Assembly: GCF_002807665.1 (NCBI RefSeq)
Contig: NZ_PEAY01000004.1
Span: forward strand, 124,001-188,000
DNA from: Neoalteromonas facilis
GTDB lineage: Bacteria > Pseudomonadota > Gammaproteobacteria > Enterobacterales > Alteromonadaceae
DNA: 64,000 nt
Direction: 5' to 3'
Under the pieces are notes generated by a model that saw only the letters and a list, made by a program, of their open reading frames with translations, was not told the DNA's origin and did no database searches. Below, one piece after another: positions 1 to 8,286 of the stretch. Position 1 is the stretch's first letter, and every line of letters starts with the position of its first letter. Both the position numbers and the translations under genes were made by a program.

Positions 1-177
1 CAGTATATTGGCCCAAGCATTATGTTTATTTTGGCGGTTTTCTTTTACAACGAGCCTATAGACCAAGCGCGTGTCATAACCTTTGGCTTTGTTTGGACCG
101 CCTTGGTTATCTTTTGTTGGGATTCGTTGCGCAATTATCGCCTGACTCGCAAAGCGGCAAAAGCAAGGCCGGTTTAA
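1..177 (+). CDS. rarD: RarD-type EamA transporter, C-terminal fragment
   Basis: The reading frame is open from base 1 and ends at TAA 175-177, so only the last 58 residues are present. The segment starts QYIGPSIMFILAV, has one hydrophobic helix followed by a second around FGFVWTALVIFCW, and ends in a basic tail. This matches the last two membrane helices of RarD, an inner-membrane drug/metabolite (EamA) family permease linked to chloramphenicol sensitivity in older literature. Its stop overlaps the stop of the convergent GGDEF gene by a few bases. The family call is fairly secure; the substrate is unknown. Confidence 0.8.
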   Translation, partial: QYIGPSIMFILAVFFYNEPIDQARVITFGFVWTALVIFCWDSLRNYRLTRKAAKARPV

Positions 178-1418
178 GCGATATCATCAACCACTTGGTT
201 ACGACCGCTTGATTTGGCTTGATATAGCAGCACGTCGGCCGTGGCTAACATTGCATCCAAGTTTTTGCGCCCTACTGTGGTTACACCGATGCTGGCAGTA
301 ATCTTGATATCTTCTTGTTGAAAGCGGATGGGTTTTTGTGCCAAAGACTCTCTAAAGGCATCCAGACGCTCGACTACTTGAGCGGGTGCATGATCGGGTA
401 GGTAAATACAGAATTCCTCGCCACCAAAGCGAGAAACATGCACATCTGAAAATTGGCTCGCAAGGAGCTTCGCCACCTCTTTGAGCACCTTATCACCCGC
501 GTCATGACCATAGGTATCGTTGATTTGCTTAAAGTGATCTAAGTCAACCAATGCAACGGCTTGATTTTCAGGTTGATTGCGCGACACATGATTCACTGAA
601 TAGAAAAAATGTCGGCGATTTGGTAGCCCGGTTAAGTAGTCAGAGTTAGCGGCTCGACGGATGGCTTCTACGTTTTCGATGTATTCGACATTTTGGTTAA
701 TACGCACCAAAAACTCTTCCTGGCAAAAAGGCTTATGCAAGAAGTCGTTAGCGCCGCTTTTCAAAAATCGAGCAGACAGTAGGCCACTGTTTCCAGACGA
801 CACACCAATTATCGCCAATTGCTCTTTGGGTAATGATTTTCGCAATTCAGCAACTAACTCAGTGCCGGTCATGTCGGGCATAAATTGATCGGTGATCACC
901 AGCTGAATGTTGTCTCGTTCATGCAACATGGCAATGCCTTTTTCAGCACAATCGGCTTCATACGTTTGGAAATTGTGTCGACGCAGCATAGAACTCATTT
1001 GGGTCCTGCTATTACGTGAGCTATCAATGACCAGTACACCAATCTGTTTATTTTTTTCTAGACGTGCCATCAGGCGACTCAGGTAGTCATAAACCTGTGC
1101 ATTCTCTTTGGGAATATAATCGACAACTTCTTTGCCAAGCACGTGATTACGGGTTTCGTCATCCACCCTGCCGGTTACTACAATCGTGGGCAGAAAACTG
1201 GCAATAGTATAGTCAATGGCCTCACCGAAAGGGGCGTCTGGCAGGTTGTAGTCAACGACGGCACACAAGTATTCTTCTGGGTTGGACTCACCGAATAAGT
1301 GCCTGGCCTCAGTGAGAGTGGACGCGCAAATCGGCAGCAGCTTTGCCTGCTGGACCAGTTTTTTGATGATGTTCATACTGATAGAACTATCTTCAATAAC
1401 CAGTACTTTCTTTTGCAT
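174..1418 (-). CDS. Response regulator with two receiver domains and a GGDEF diguanylate cyclase domain
   Basis: A 414-residue cytoplasmic protein predicted to make cyclic di-GMP from two GTP. Receiver 1 (about residues 4-115) has the acidic pair E9-D10, phosphoacceptor D56 and K104. Receiver 2 (about 127-240) has phosphoacceptor D177 and K229 (HKP), but only D132 of the usual acidic pair, followed by serine. The GGDEF domain (about 255-410) has an intact GGEEF site at 332-336. No RxxD inhibitory site stands at the expected place five residues before GGEEF, so feedback inhibition by c-di-GMP is probably absent. There is no membrane segment or EAL domain. The partner kinase is not adjacent. 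It starts 47 bases downstream of the uvrD stop and may be partly co-transcribed with uvrD. Confidence 0.9.
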   Translation of the reverse strand: MQKKVLVIEDSSISMNIIKKLVQQAKLLPICASTLTEARHLFGESNPEEYLCAVVDYNLPDAPFGEAIDYTIASFLPTIVVTGRVDDETRNHVLGKEVVDYIPKENAQVYDYLSRLMARLEKNKQIGVLVIDSSRNSRTQMSSMLRRHNFQTYEADCAEKGIAMLHERDNIQLVITDQFMPDMTGTELVAELRKSLPKEQLAIIGVSSGNSGLLSARFLKSGANDFLHKPFCQEEFLVRINQNVEYIENVEAIRRAANSDYLTGLPNRRHFFYSVNHVSRNQPENQAVALVDLDHFKQINDTYGHDAGDKVLKEVAKLLASQFSDVHVSRFGGEEFCIYLPDHAPAQVVERLDAFRESLAQKPIRFQQEDIKITASIGVTTVGRKNLDAMLATADVLLYQAKSSGRNQVVDDIA

Positions 1419-1464
1419 GCTGAGATCACCGCGTCATAGATAACTTAAATGTATACCATGCACG

Positions 1465-3633
1465 CTATAATTTCGATAATTTAGCGTAGCTCAATACCAA
1501 CCATTTGGTGCCTACATCGTCAAAATTAACCTGCACTCGCGCTTGTGGGCCTGAGCCTTCACAATTTAATAAAGTGCCATCACCAAATTTCGGGTGCATT
1601 ACTCGGTCACCTAATGCAAAACCACTATCATCGAAAGCTTCTTGTGTCGATTGTTGGCTAAAACGGTTTTGCACTGGGCGTGTGATGGTATTGCGCAAGC
1701 GGACTTCTTCAATACACTCTTGGGGCATCTCTTTTATGAAGCGTGATTGTGTGTGGTATTTATCTTGACCGTAAACGCGTCGCGATTCTGCATACGTGAT
1801 ATACAGCTTCTGCATCGCGCGCGTCATTCCGACATAACACAGCCGGCGCTCTTCTTCTAAGCGGCCTGGTTCATCATAACTTTGCTGACCAGGGAACATT
1901 CCCTCTTCTACACCAGCAAGGAATACCATAGGGAACTCAAGACCCTTTGCCGTATGAATAGTCATCATTTGCACTGCATCTTGATGGCTATCGGCTTGTG
2001 CTTCACCCGCTTCCAGAGACGCATGGGCTAAGAAGGCATCTAACATGGTCATGTTTTCGACATCGTCAGGCATCTCAAACGCTTTACACGCCGACACTAA
2101 TTCCTCTAAGTTTTCGATACGAGACTGGGCTTTTTCGCCCTTCTCGGCTTGATACATGGCAAAAAGGCCCGAGCGCTTAATCGCAATGTCAGCTTGCTTT
2201 TCAAGTGGTTCATCTGCCATTGCTTCTTTCAATGACAACACTAGCTCTATAAAACCTTGCAACGAGGTTGCTGCGCGTCCAGACAAGCGTTTCTCAGCTA
2301 ATAAGGTAAGACTGGTTTGCCACATCGATTGCTCTAGCGTGCGTGCACTTTCGCGGATTTGGGCTAATGTTCGCTCGCCAATCCCGCGTGTGGGTGTATT
2401 TACAACACGCTCAAATGCGGCATCGTCGAGGGGTTGATTGACCATTCGCAGATAGCCTAACGCATCTTTTACTTCTTGGCGTTCGAAGAAACGTAAGCCG
2501 CCATATATGCGATAGGGGATAGCTTGATGTAACAAGGCTTCTTCTAATACGCGAGATTGGGCGTTATTGCGGTACAGGATCGCACAGTCGCTGAGCGCAT
2601 TGCCGTAATCGTGCCACCGCTTGATTTGTGAAACGATAAATCGCGCTTCATCCATTTCATTAAAACCGGCATACAAGGCAATTGGCTCGCCTTCTTCTCC
2701 ATCGGTCCATAACTCCTTACCCAAACGGCCTTGATTGTGGTCGATTACGGCATTGGCAGCCTTGAGGATCGTGCCTGTTGAACGGTAGTTTTGCTCGAGC
2801 CGGATAGTATTCGCGCCTTCGAAGTCACGTAAGAAATATTGAATATTATTGACGTTTGCACCGCGCCAGCCATAAATGGATTGGTCATCATCCCCAACGA
2901 TCATCATATTGTTATCACCGCTTGCGAGCAGCTTTAACCAAGCGTATTGGATGTTGTTAGTATCTTGAAATTCGTCAACCAGTATGGCGCGGAAACGGCG
3001 TTGATAATGCGCTAATAGCGCAGGCTTATTTAGCCACAATTCGTGGGCGCGCAACAGTAATTCAGCAAAATCAACTAAGCCCGCTCGATCGCAGGTTTGC
3101 TGATAAACCGTATAGATTTCGCGCATACGTGTTTGTGTTGGGTCGTTATGAGTTTCAACATGCTCAGGACGCAACCCCTCGTCTTTATTCCCATTGATAA
3201 ACCATTGAATTTGCTTGGGCGGATAGTGTTTTTCATCCAAGTTCATGCTTTTTAACACTCGCCGAATTAAGCGGTATTGATCATCGGAATCGAGTATCTG
3301 GAAACTTTGAGGTAAACGCGCTTCTTCATAGTGACTGCGCAATAAACGGTGGGCTAAACCGTGAAAAGTACCAATCCACATAGTGTGTAGCGATTGGCCC
3401 ATCAAAGACTCGATGCGACCGCGCATTTCGCGCGCAGCTTTATTGGTAAAGGTCACGGCCAAAATACTATGGGAAGCAATATGCTCAACTTCCATCAGCC
3501 AAGCGATACGATGTACTAATACGCGCGTTTTGCCACTGCCTGCACCTGCAAGAACCAGCATATCTGAGGGGGGAGCGGCAACGGCATCGCGTTGTTTATC
3601 ATTTAAATCGTCGAGTAAACGAGAGACATCCAT
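1465..3633 (-). CDS. uvrD: DNA helicase II (UvrD)
   Basis: A 722-residue SF1A 3-to-5 helicase, close to the 720 residues of E. coli UvrD. It removes UvrC and the excised oligonucleotide in nucleotide excision repair, unwinds nicked DNA in mismatch repair, and displaces RecA. Walker A AGAGSGKT lies at residues 29-36. Other SF1 motifs are visible: TFTNKAA (Ia), a VDEFQDTN Walker B, GDDDQSIYGWRGA (III) and QNYRST (IV). The C-terminal tail ends in a Tudor-like stretch with GDRVMHPKFGDG, typical of UvrD/PcrA. A perfect LexA-type site lies 47 bases upstream of the ATG (3680-3695), as expected for an SOS gene. Rep is less likely because of the C-terminal tail and the LexA site. Confidence 0.96.
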   Translation of the reverse strand: MDVSRLLDDLNDKQRDAVAAPPSDMLVLAGAGSGKTRVLVHRIAWLMEVEHIASHSILAVTFTNKAAREMRGRIESLMGQSLHTMWIGTFHGLAHRLLRSHYEEARLPQSFQILDSDDQYRLIRRVLKSMNLDEKHYPPKQIQWFINGNKDEGLRPEHVETHNDPTQTRMREIYTVYQQTCDRAGLVDFAELLLRAHELWLNKPALLAHYQRRFRAILVDEFQDTNNIQYAWLKLLASGDNNMMIVGDDDQSIYGWRGANVNNIQYFLRDFEGANTIRLEQNYRSTGTILKAANAVIDHNQGRLGKELWTDGEEGEPIALYAGFNEMDEARFIVSQIKRWHDYGNALSDCAILYRNNAQSRVLEEALLHQAIPYRIYGGLRFFERQEVKDALGYLRMVNQPLDDAAFERVVNTPTRGIGERTLAQIRESARTLEQSMWQTSLTLLAEKRLSGRAATSLQGFIELVLSLKEAMADEPLEKQADIAIKRSGLFAMYQAEKGEKAQSRIENLEELVSACKAFEMPDDVENMTMLDAFLAHASLEAGEAQADSHQDAVQMMTIHTAKGLEFPMVFLAGVEEGMFPGQQSYDEPGRLEEERRLCYVGMTRAMQKLYITYAESRRVYGQDKYHTQSRFIKEMPQECIEEVRLRNTITRPVQNRFSQQSTQEAFDDSGFALGDRVMHPKFGDGTLLNCEGSGPQARVQVNFDDVGTKWLVLSYAKLSKL

Positions 3634-3679
3634 AGTGCTTTGATAATGGCTACAACAAACCGCCAGTATACCAGTTTAT

Positions 3680-3695
3680 CTGTTAATTTATACAG
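3680..3695 (-). promoter_or_regulatory. LexA (SOS) box upstream of uvrD
   Basis: The sequence fits CTGT-N8-ACAG exactly (arms at 3680-3683 and 3692-3695) with an AT-rich centre, which is the gammaproteobacterial LexA consensus. It lies 47 bases upstream of the uvrD start. A TATACT -10-like element follows it on the minus strand, so bound LexA would block the promoter. Regulation of uvrD by LexA is established in E. coli; here it is inferred from the site. Confidence 0.85.
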
Positions 3696-3799
3696 CACTA
3701 GTCGTTTGATTTAATGTAAAATGGTACTCACATAAGACAGACACCAACCTATAATTTCTCGTCAGGTACTTGCCTATGCGCTTACTCTGGTGGCATAGA

Positions 3800-4510
3800 T
3801 TACACGTTAATGTCGGCTTTAGGCGTTTGTTTTTGTGTTTCTTGTTCTGCCGCGCCACTTTCCCTTAGTTCTTTTAATGAGCGGATAGACTCTACATAGT
3901 AAATGATGGCTTCTTGCTCTTCATGATCATAAGTAAACACATAATTCGTGGTGCTGCCTAATAAGGTCACAAAAACCTTGCTGGTATCGTCGGCTAGAGT
4001 AATTTCGGCTTTTGATCCTTTACCTTCTTTAATGCCATTCGCTTCCATGTGCGCAGCTGCATACACGTATACACAAAAGGATAAAACGACAATGCTCCCT
4101 GTGGTTTTAATGTTTGTCTTTCTATTTTTGGGAGCCCAGAAAGCATATATCAATACCTTTACCAAAATGGGTTTGGGTTTGTCAGCATACTCTAGTCGAT
4201 AGCGCGCACCCATTCTGTTCCCAGCATCCGCAATAGAAAGGACACACAAGATCATTAACAAGATAAACAGAAAAAGAGGGTTTTTTAGAGGGGTTGCGAG
4301 GATATCTTCAAACGTTATGTATTTAACTATCTGCACATTAAATTCACCATAAAATACATACAGATAGGCCATGCTCGACAACAACAAAATGAGGTAAGAA
4401 ATCGCTATGGCTAAGCCGGTTGAGGCTTTGGCGAAGTTGTAGATCTCTTCGAAAATATACAGCTCGCTGAGCGCTTGATAATCCTCATCATGGCTAGACG
4501 GTTTATTCAC
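3800..4510 (-). CDS. Unrecognised membrane protein with three predicted helices
   Basis: A 236-residue protein I do not recognise. Hydrophobic segments lie at about residues 30-53, 76-96 and 140-157. The N-terminus is acidic and soluble. The region after the third helix (about 165-220) is hydrophilic, with a beta-like stretch (KVFVTLLGSTTNYVFTYD) and a charged, glutamine-rich tail. The second loop is basic (KPKPILVKV, KNRKTN), which suggests it is cytoplasmic. The gene is isolated on the minus strand, 167 bases downstream of the uvrD start and 237 bases from the next gene upstream, so it is probably monocistronic. A six-base inverted repeat (3774-3779 with 3793-3798) follows its stop without a T-run. 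No function can be assigned. Confidence 0.7.
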   Translation of the reverse strand: MNKPSSHDEDYQALSELYIFEEIYNFAKASTGLAIAISYLILLLSSMAYLYVFYGEFNVQIVKYITFEDILATPLKNPLFLFILLMILCVLSIADAGNRMGARYRLEYADKPKPILVKVLIYAFWAPKNRKTNIKTTGSIVVLSFCVYVYAAAHMEANGIKEGKGSKAEITLADDTSKVFVTLLGSTTNYVFTYDHEEQEAIIYYVESIRSLKELRESGAAEQETQKQTPKADINV

Positions 4511-4747
4511 TACTGGTTTCCATGGAATTGATAAACATTAAGAAACTATCAAAGAATGGATGAATAACCAATTTTCTTTCAGTTGTTATAGCGTTTGGCT
4601 TTCATTGGCGCATACAAATAGGCAGTATCTAAGCCAGTGTTAGCCATTGCTATTAGGAGCAATGGGCACTCTTTCACAGTATTATTAACAGGCAAGCTTA
4701 AGTAATTAAAACACCCTTAGCATTGTTAAAAGATTAAGAATTACAAG
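4511..4747. other. Intergenic region with an 8-bp perfect hairpin
   Basis: This 237-base gap lies between two minus-strand genes and contains no convincing ORF. An 8-bp perfect inverted repeat (4644-4651 with 4658-4665, six-base loop) is the only clear structure. It lies downstream of the DUF5694-like gene and could protect or end its transcript, but no T-run follows it, so it is not a canonical intrinsic terminator. The promoter of the membrane protein gene presumably lies in the left half; I could not identify it. Confidence 0.45.
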
Positions 4748-5878
4748 TTATGGCGTAAGCACGGATTCAACACTGACTAACTCAATATCGTGCATTTGAT
4801 CGAGGTAACTCTCAAAATAAGCCTTATGCGAAGAGCCTGTAATCACAAGCACGTTTGCACCGGGGTGATTGCCAGCCGCTTCCAGTACATTTGCTGCCAT
4901 TCGCAATCCACGCACCTGCCACCAGGCAACATATTGGCGGGCAACGCCGTTTTGATCCGTTGAGGCGGTCGCCAGTCCAAAATCATTTTCGATAGTGTAG
5001 CGTTGGTAAGCAGCAGAATTGATGTACAAGTAGTTTTTCAACATGGCTTCTGGGGAACCGGTTAGTGAGTCTAACATCTGCTCAACTTGTTGTTGCAAAG
5101 GATGTTCTTTTTTCCATACCGCTTGTATCGCGGGAAGCAATGACTCTGGTGCATGAAGGTAAATATAATCTGCCGAATGGTCATCCATCATAGTGATCAT
5201 GTCGAGTTGCATTCTGTGAGCGATTTCCACGCCAATCAGGTTATTTTCATTGCGAGAATTGATGTTTTTATTTAAAGCGTTGACTAATGGATCTGTAACG
5301 CCATCTGCTGGGATACGCTGGTTGCTGGTTAACTTTGCCCATTGAAGCGTTGCTGACCAAATCTCACCTGAGGCATAAAGCATCAAGGCAAGACGTCTTC
5401 TGTCGGCTGGCGAGGGTGCTTGAGGCCAGTGTCGTTTAAATTTTTCTACTGCCGAAGCCGCCTCGGGTCTTGTCATGTTTAAGCTTTTAAGTACCTCTTG
5501 AGTATCTGTGCAGTACTGCTGTACGGAAGGGTAAAGTGCGTCATATCGTTGTATTTCGTCACACGTGCGCCCGTTAACGGCTTCGATGGCAATAATATCG
5601 GGTGAGAAAGCTGTTAGCCGGTCCAACACAATCGATAAGTGTGCAGGATCAAAAGATTCTTTGGGCTGGTATGCCAAGTGTGATGTGCCTAGCACCAAAA
5701 TACGCGTAGGAGAACTGCCAATATCGCTTTGCACACCTGCGAAGTTAAACATGGGCGCTGCACCCAAGCGTTCAAAAGAAGGTGTCCCCGGCAGTTTTGC
5801 TGTCGCTGCATTGACGCTCGCAATGACAAAACAAAGCAGAAAGGGCGAAATCTGGCGAAATGCAGTTATCTTGCGCAT
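4748..5878 (-). CDS. Secreted DUF5694 / TraB-like protein
   Basis: A 376-residue protein with a Sec signal peptide (basic MRKITAFR, then a hydrophobic core to about residue 25). The mature part begins with a strand ending in GTSH and has an acidic motif EAVNGRTCDE. It ends with a second ITGSSH motif, then AYFESYL. The GxxH...E...GxxH layout resembles the TraB/ChaN/erythromycin-esterase-like superfamily, including DUF5694 proteins, some relatives of which bind metal or cleave peptides. The superfamily link is from motif layout only, and the activity is unknown. It is transcribed divergently from the esterase-like gene at 6076 across a 197-base shared region. Both products are exported, so a joint role is possible but unproven. 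Confidence 0.65.
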   Translation of the reverse strand: MRKITAFRQISPFLLCFVIASVNAATAKLPGTPSFERLGAAPMFNFAGVQSDIGSSPTRILVLGTSHLAYQPKESFDPAHLSIVLDRLTAFSPDIIAIEAVNGRTCDEIQRYDALYPSVQQYCTDTQEVLKSLNMTRPEAASAVEKFKRHWPQAPSPADRRRLALMLYASGEIWSATLQWAKLTSNQRIPADGVTDPLVNALNKNINSRNENNLIGVEIAHRMQLDMITMMDDHSADYIYLHAPESLLPAIQAVWKKEHPLQQQVEQMLDSLTGSPEAMLKNYLYINSAAYQRYTIENDFGLATASTDQNGVARQYVAWWQVRGLRMAANVLEAAGNHPGANVLVITGSSHKAYFESYLDQMHDIELVSVESVLTP

Positions 5879-6075
5879 GGGTATAAATTCCTATTCATTT
5901 TTGTGTGAGTCGCAAGGCAAATATGAAAAGTTTAAGCCGGGTGAGCAAATTGTAAGCAAACGTGTTTCACGGGCAGTGGGCGTTTGCAGTTTTTACTTGA
6001 CCGTTTTGCAAGTGATTATGGTTGGTATTGGTGTATTTTGCCCGTTGATAATTCAACTCGGCTTAAATACCCATT

Positions 6076-7347
6076 ATGCGCTTATTACTGACATTCTGTT
6101 TTCTTGTTTTTACACAAGTCTCTCTGGCGATAGGACCATCCGCTACTATTGTAGATGAGAATCCCCTATCGCATGCTACAGCGTTGACGCTTTCTTCAAC
6201 GATATTGGAGAACCCACCCAAGGTTCATGTTTATCTGCCTGAAGATTACTATCAGATGGCTGATCACATTCGCTACCCAGTGATCTACACCCTCGATGGT
6301 TGGGTGTTGTCCCAATCAGTTGCCGGCGTGATAACTCATTTAGGGCAAACTGCTGGTATGCCGAAAGCCATCGTCGTAGCGATTGACAGTGACGAGGATT
6401 ATGCATGGGGGCCGGAAATTTACGCCAGTAAAAGCGGTTGGCGAGTTGCGCCAGATTCTCGTCTAGATGGATTTGCCGGTGGAGAGGCTGATAAATACCT
6501 CGCATTTATGCAAGAGGAGTTAGTTCCACTCATTGATAAAACGTACCGCACACATGACTTCAGGGTGTTGATTGGTATGTCTCCTTCAGCAGCATTTACT
6601 TTACACACGTTGTGGAAATCGCCAGAGCTATTTAATGCACACATCGTATTCGCCGCGACAGATGTCATCGGCATGGGCTATTCACCTGATACGACGTTTA
6701 TCGAAAAGATTGCAGAAAGCTTAGCGAAAACACCGGATCGGAAAGGCTATTTGTATGTCGCGTCGGCGCAGCAGGAGGCCGCTAGTAACCCTGCGCGACA
6801 GAGTAATGTGACGGCACTACAAGAAGCATTAAAGCCTTACACCTCGCGAAATTTTAAGCTGCGCGTGGAGCATATAGACAATTACGGCCATTATTCGATG
6901 GCGCTACCAGGGCTTCTAAGCGCTTTGGACTTGATTTTCCCGCGTAAAGATTGGGATATGAGCATGAAGTTCAGAGAGTTCTTGCAGCAAGAAAAGCCAG
7001 TTGATGCATTGTTTGCATACTATGATAGCTTGAGCTCAGCCATTGGATTTACCGTTACACCAAATACCGATCTTCGCCGCAACGCGAATTGTTTGAGAGC
7101 GGCTGCGAGTCGTTTAAGAGGACAAGAAAAATACCACGAAGCAGAGCGAATTTATCATTATTGGATTGAAGTAAGTCCTCAAGCAGCTAAAGCCTGGGCA
7201 GGTTTGGCTGCAACCTTTGAGGCAAAGGGCGATATCACTGAAGCGACGCAAACATATCAACGTGCACTTGTGTTTGCGAAGCAGCAACAGCTGGCTTATT
7301 TAGTTCCCCTTATTGAAGAAAAGCTGGCTTCGCTAAACCCGCAGTAA
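6076..7347 (+). CDS. Secreted esterase-like alpha/beta hydrolase with C-terminal TPR
   Basis: A 423-residue exported protein (signal peptide to about residue 18). Residues 45-290 resemble the esterase D / Fes-type putative esterase family: strand HVYLPEDYY, YTLDGW, a nucleophile elbow GMSPSA with probable catalytic S169, and a late GHYSMALPG with probable catalytic H272. The elbow is GxSxS instead of the common GxSxG, so activity should not be assumed. Residues about 335-415 form at least one TPR-like helical pair (AKAWAGLAATFEAKGDITEATQTYQRAL). Such esterase-TPR fusions are common in marine gammaproteobacteria, with unknown substrates. No clear Shine-Dalgarno precedes the ATG. It is divergent from the DUF5694-like gene. 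Confidence 0.75.
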   Translation: MRLLLTFCFLVFTQVSLAIGPSATIVDENPLSHATALTLSSTILENPPKVHVYLPEDYYQMADHIRYPVIYTLDGWVLSQSVAGVITHLGQTAGMPKAIVVAIDSDEDYAWGPEIYASKSGWRVAPDSRLDGFAGGEADKYLAFMQEELVPLIDKTYRTHDFRVLIGMSPSAAFTLHTLWKSPELFNAHIVFAATDVIGMGYSPDTTFIEKIAESLAKTPDRKGYLYVASAQQEAASNPARQSNVTALQEALKPYTSRNFKLRVEHIDNYGHYSMALPGLLSALDLIFPRKDWDMSMKFREFLQQEKPVDALFAYYDSLSSAIGFTVTPNTDLRRNANCLRAAASRLRGQEKYHEAERIYHYWIEVSPQAAKAWAGLAATFEAKGDITEATQTYQRALVFAKQQQLAYLVPLIEEKLASLNPQ

Positions 7348-7431
7348 ACGGCGGGTTAGATGCGTTTGGGTAAATGACTACACGGCACGATGAAACAAAA
7401 TGGTTTTTAATCCGGTTATATTGATTTAGGG

Positions 7432-7451
7432 ATGAATGCCCTTACATTCAT
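7432..7451. promoter_or_regulatory. Inverted repeat in the cysE leader
   Basis: A perfect 7-bp inverted repeat (ATGAATG at 7432-7438 and CATTCAT at 7445-7451, six-base spacer) lies 24 bases before the cysE ATG. It could be an operator or a leader hairpin. It has no T-run and no match I recognise to a known regulator. Confidence 0.35.
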
Positions 7452-7475
7452 AGTATCTGACTAAGGAATTTTCAC

Positions 7476-8279
7476 ATGCACCTAACGTCTACAGACACGC
7501 AGTCTTTTTGGTTAACCCTAAAGCAACAAGCACAGGCGACCATTAAGCATGAACCCCTGCTTGCCAGTTATGTGCATGCCTGTATTCTTGCGCATCACAA
7601 TTTTGAAAGCTCACTCAGCTTTATTCTTGCCAATAAATTAACCGATAGCGTGATGCCAGTGCTGGCGGTACGAGAGGTGTTTGATGAAGCCTACTTGTTG
7701 TCGCCCGATATTGTAGAAGCCGCCATGTGTGACATAACGGCTATCGTCAATCGTGACCCAGCTGTTGAAGCTTACTTACCCGTTTTGATGTACTTTAAAG
7801 GGTTCCAAGCCGTGCAAGTGCACCGCTTAGCGCATCACTTGTGGCACAACGGCCGTCATGACTTAGCATTATTTCTACAAAGCCGGAATTCTGAAGTATA
7901 TGGTGTAGACATTCACCCCGCAGCGAGTATCGGTAAAGGTGTTATGTTTGATCATGCCACGGGCATTGTTATCGGTGAAACCGCCGTTGTCGAAGACAAT
8001 GTGTCTATTCTGCAAAACGTAACGCTCGGAGGGACGGGTAATCAATCCGGCGATCGCCACCCTAAAATTCGTGAAGGGGTTATGCTGGGCTCTGGTGCAA
8101 AAATATTAGGTAATATTGAAATTGGCAAGGGCTCCAAAGTTGGCGCTGGCAGTGTGGTGCTTAGTGATGTACCCAGTGGCGTAACAGTTGTAGGCGTGCC
8201 AGCAAAAATTGTGGGTAAACCCGATTGCTGTATGCCTTGCGATTCCATGAAGCAGAACGTACTAGAAGATAAAGAATAG
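7476..8279 (+). CDS. cysE: Serine O-acetyltransferase
   Basis: A 267-residue enzyme that acetylates L-serine with acetyl-CoA, the first and feedback-inhibited step of cysteine synthesis in the cytoplasm. The helical N-terminal domain covers about residues 1-140. The left-handed beta-helix (140-250) carries the family signatures DIHPAASIGKGVMFDHATGIVIGE and NVTLGGTG and the hexapeptide repeats up to VVGVPAKIVG. The catalytic aspartate-histidine pair sits in FDHATG. The length matches CysE, not the shorter SrpH/NifP forms. The ATG is preceded by an AAGGA ribosome site. It converges with yigB; an AT-rich inverted repeat (8271-8278 with 8281-8288) spans the join and may help end both transcripts. 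Confidence 0.95.
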   Translation: MHLTSTDTQSFWLTLKQQAQATIKHEPLLASYVHACILAHHNFESSLSFILANKLTDSVMPVLAVREVFDEAYLLSPDIVEAAMCDITAIVNRDPAVEAYLPVLMYFKGFQAVQVHRLAHHLWHNGRHDLALFLQSRNSEVYGVDIHPAASIGKGVMFDHATGIVIGETAVVEDNVSILQNVTLGGTGNQSGDRHPKIREGVMLGSGAKILGNIEIGKGSKVGAGSVVLSDVPSGVTVVGVPAKIVGKPDCCMPCDSMKQNVLEDKE

Positions 8280-8286
8280 TTATTCT

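Noticed and set aside
4644-4665. 8-bp hairpin as an intrinsic terminator
   Set aside because: No T-run follows on either strand, so it is reported only as a hairpin.
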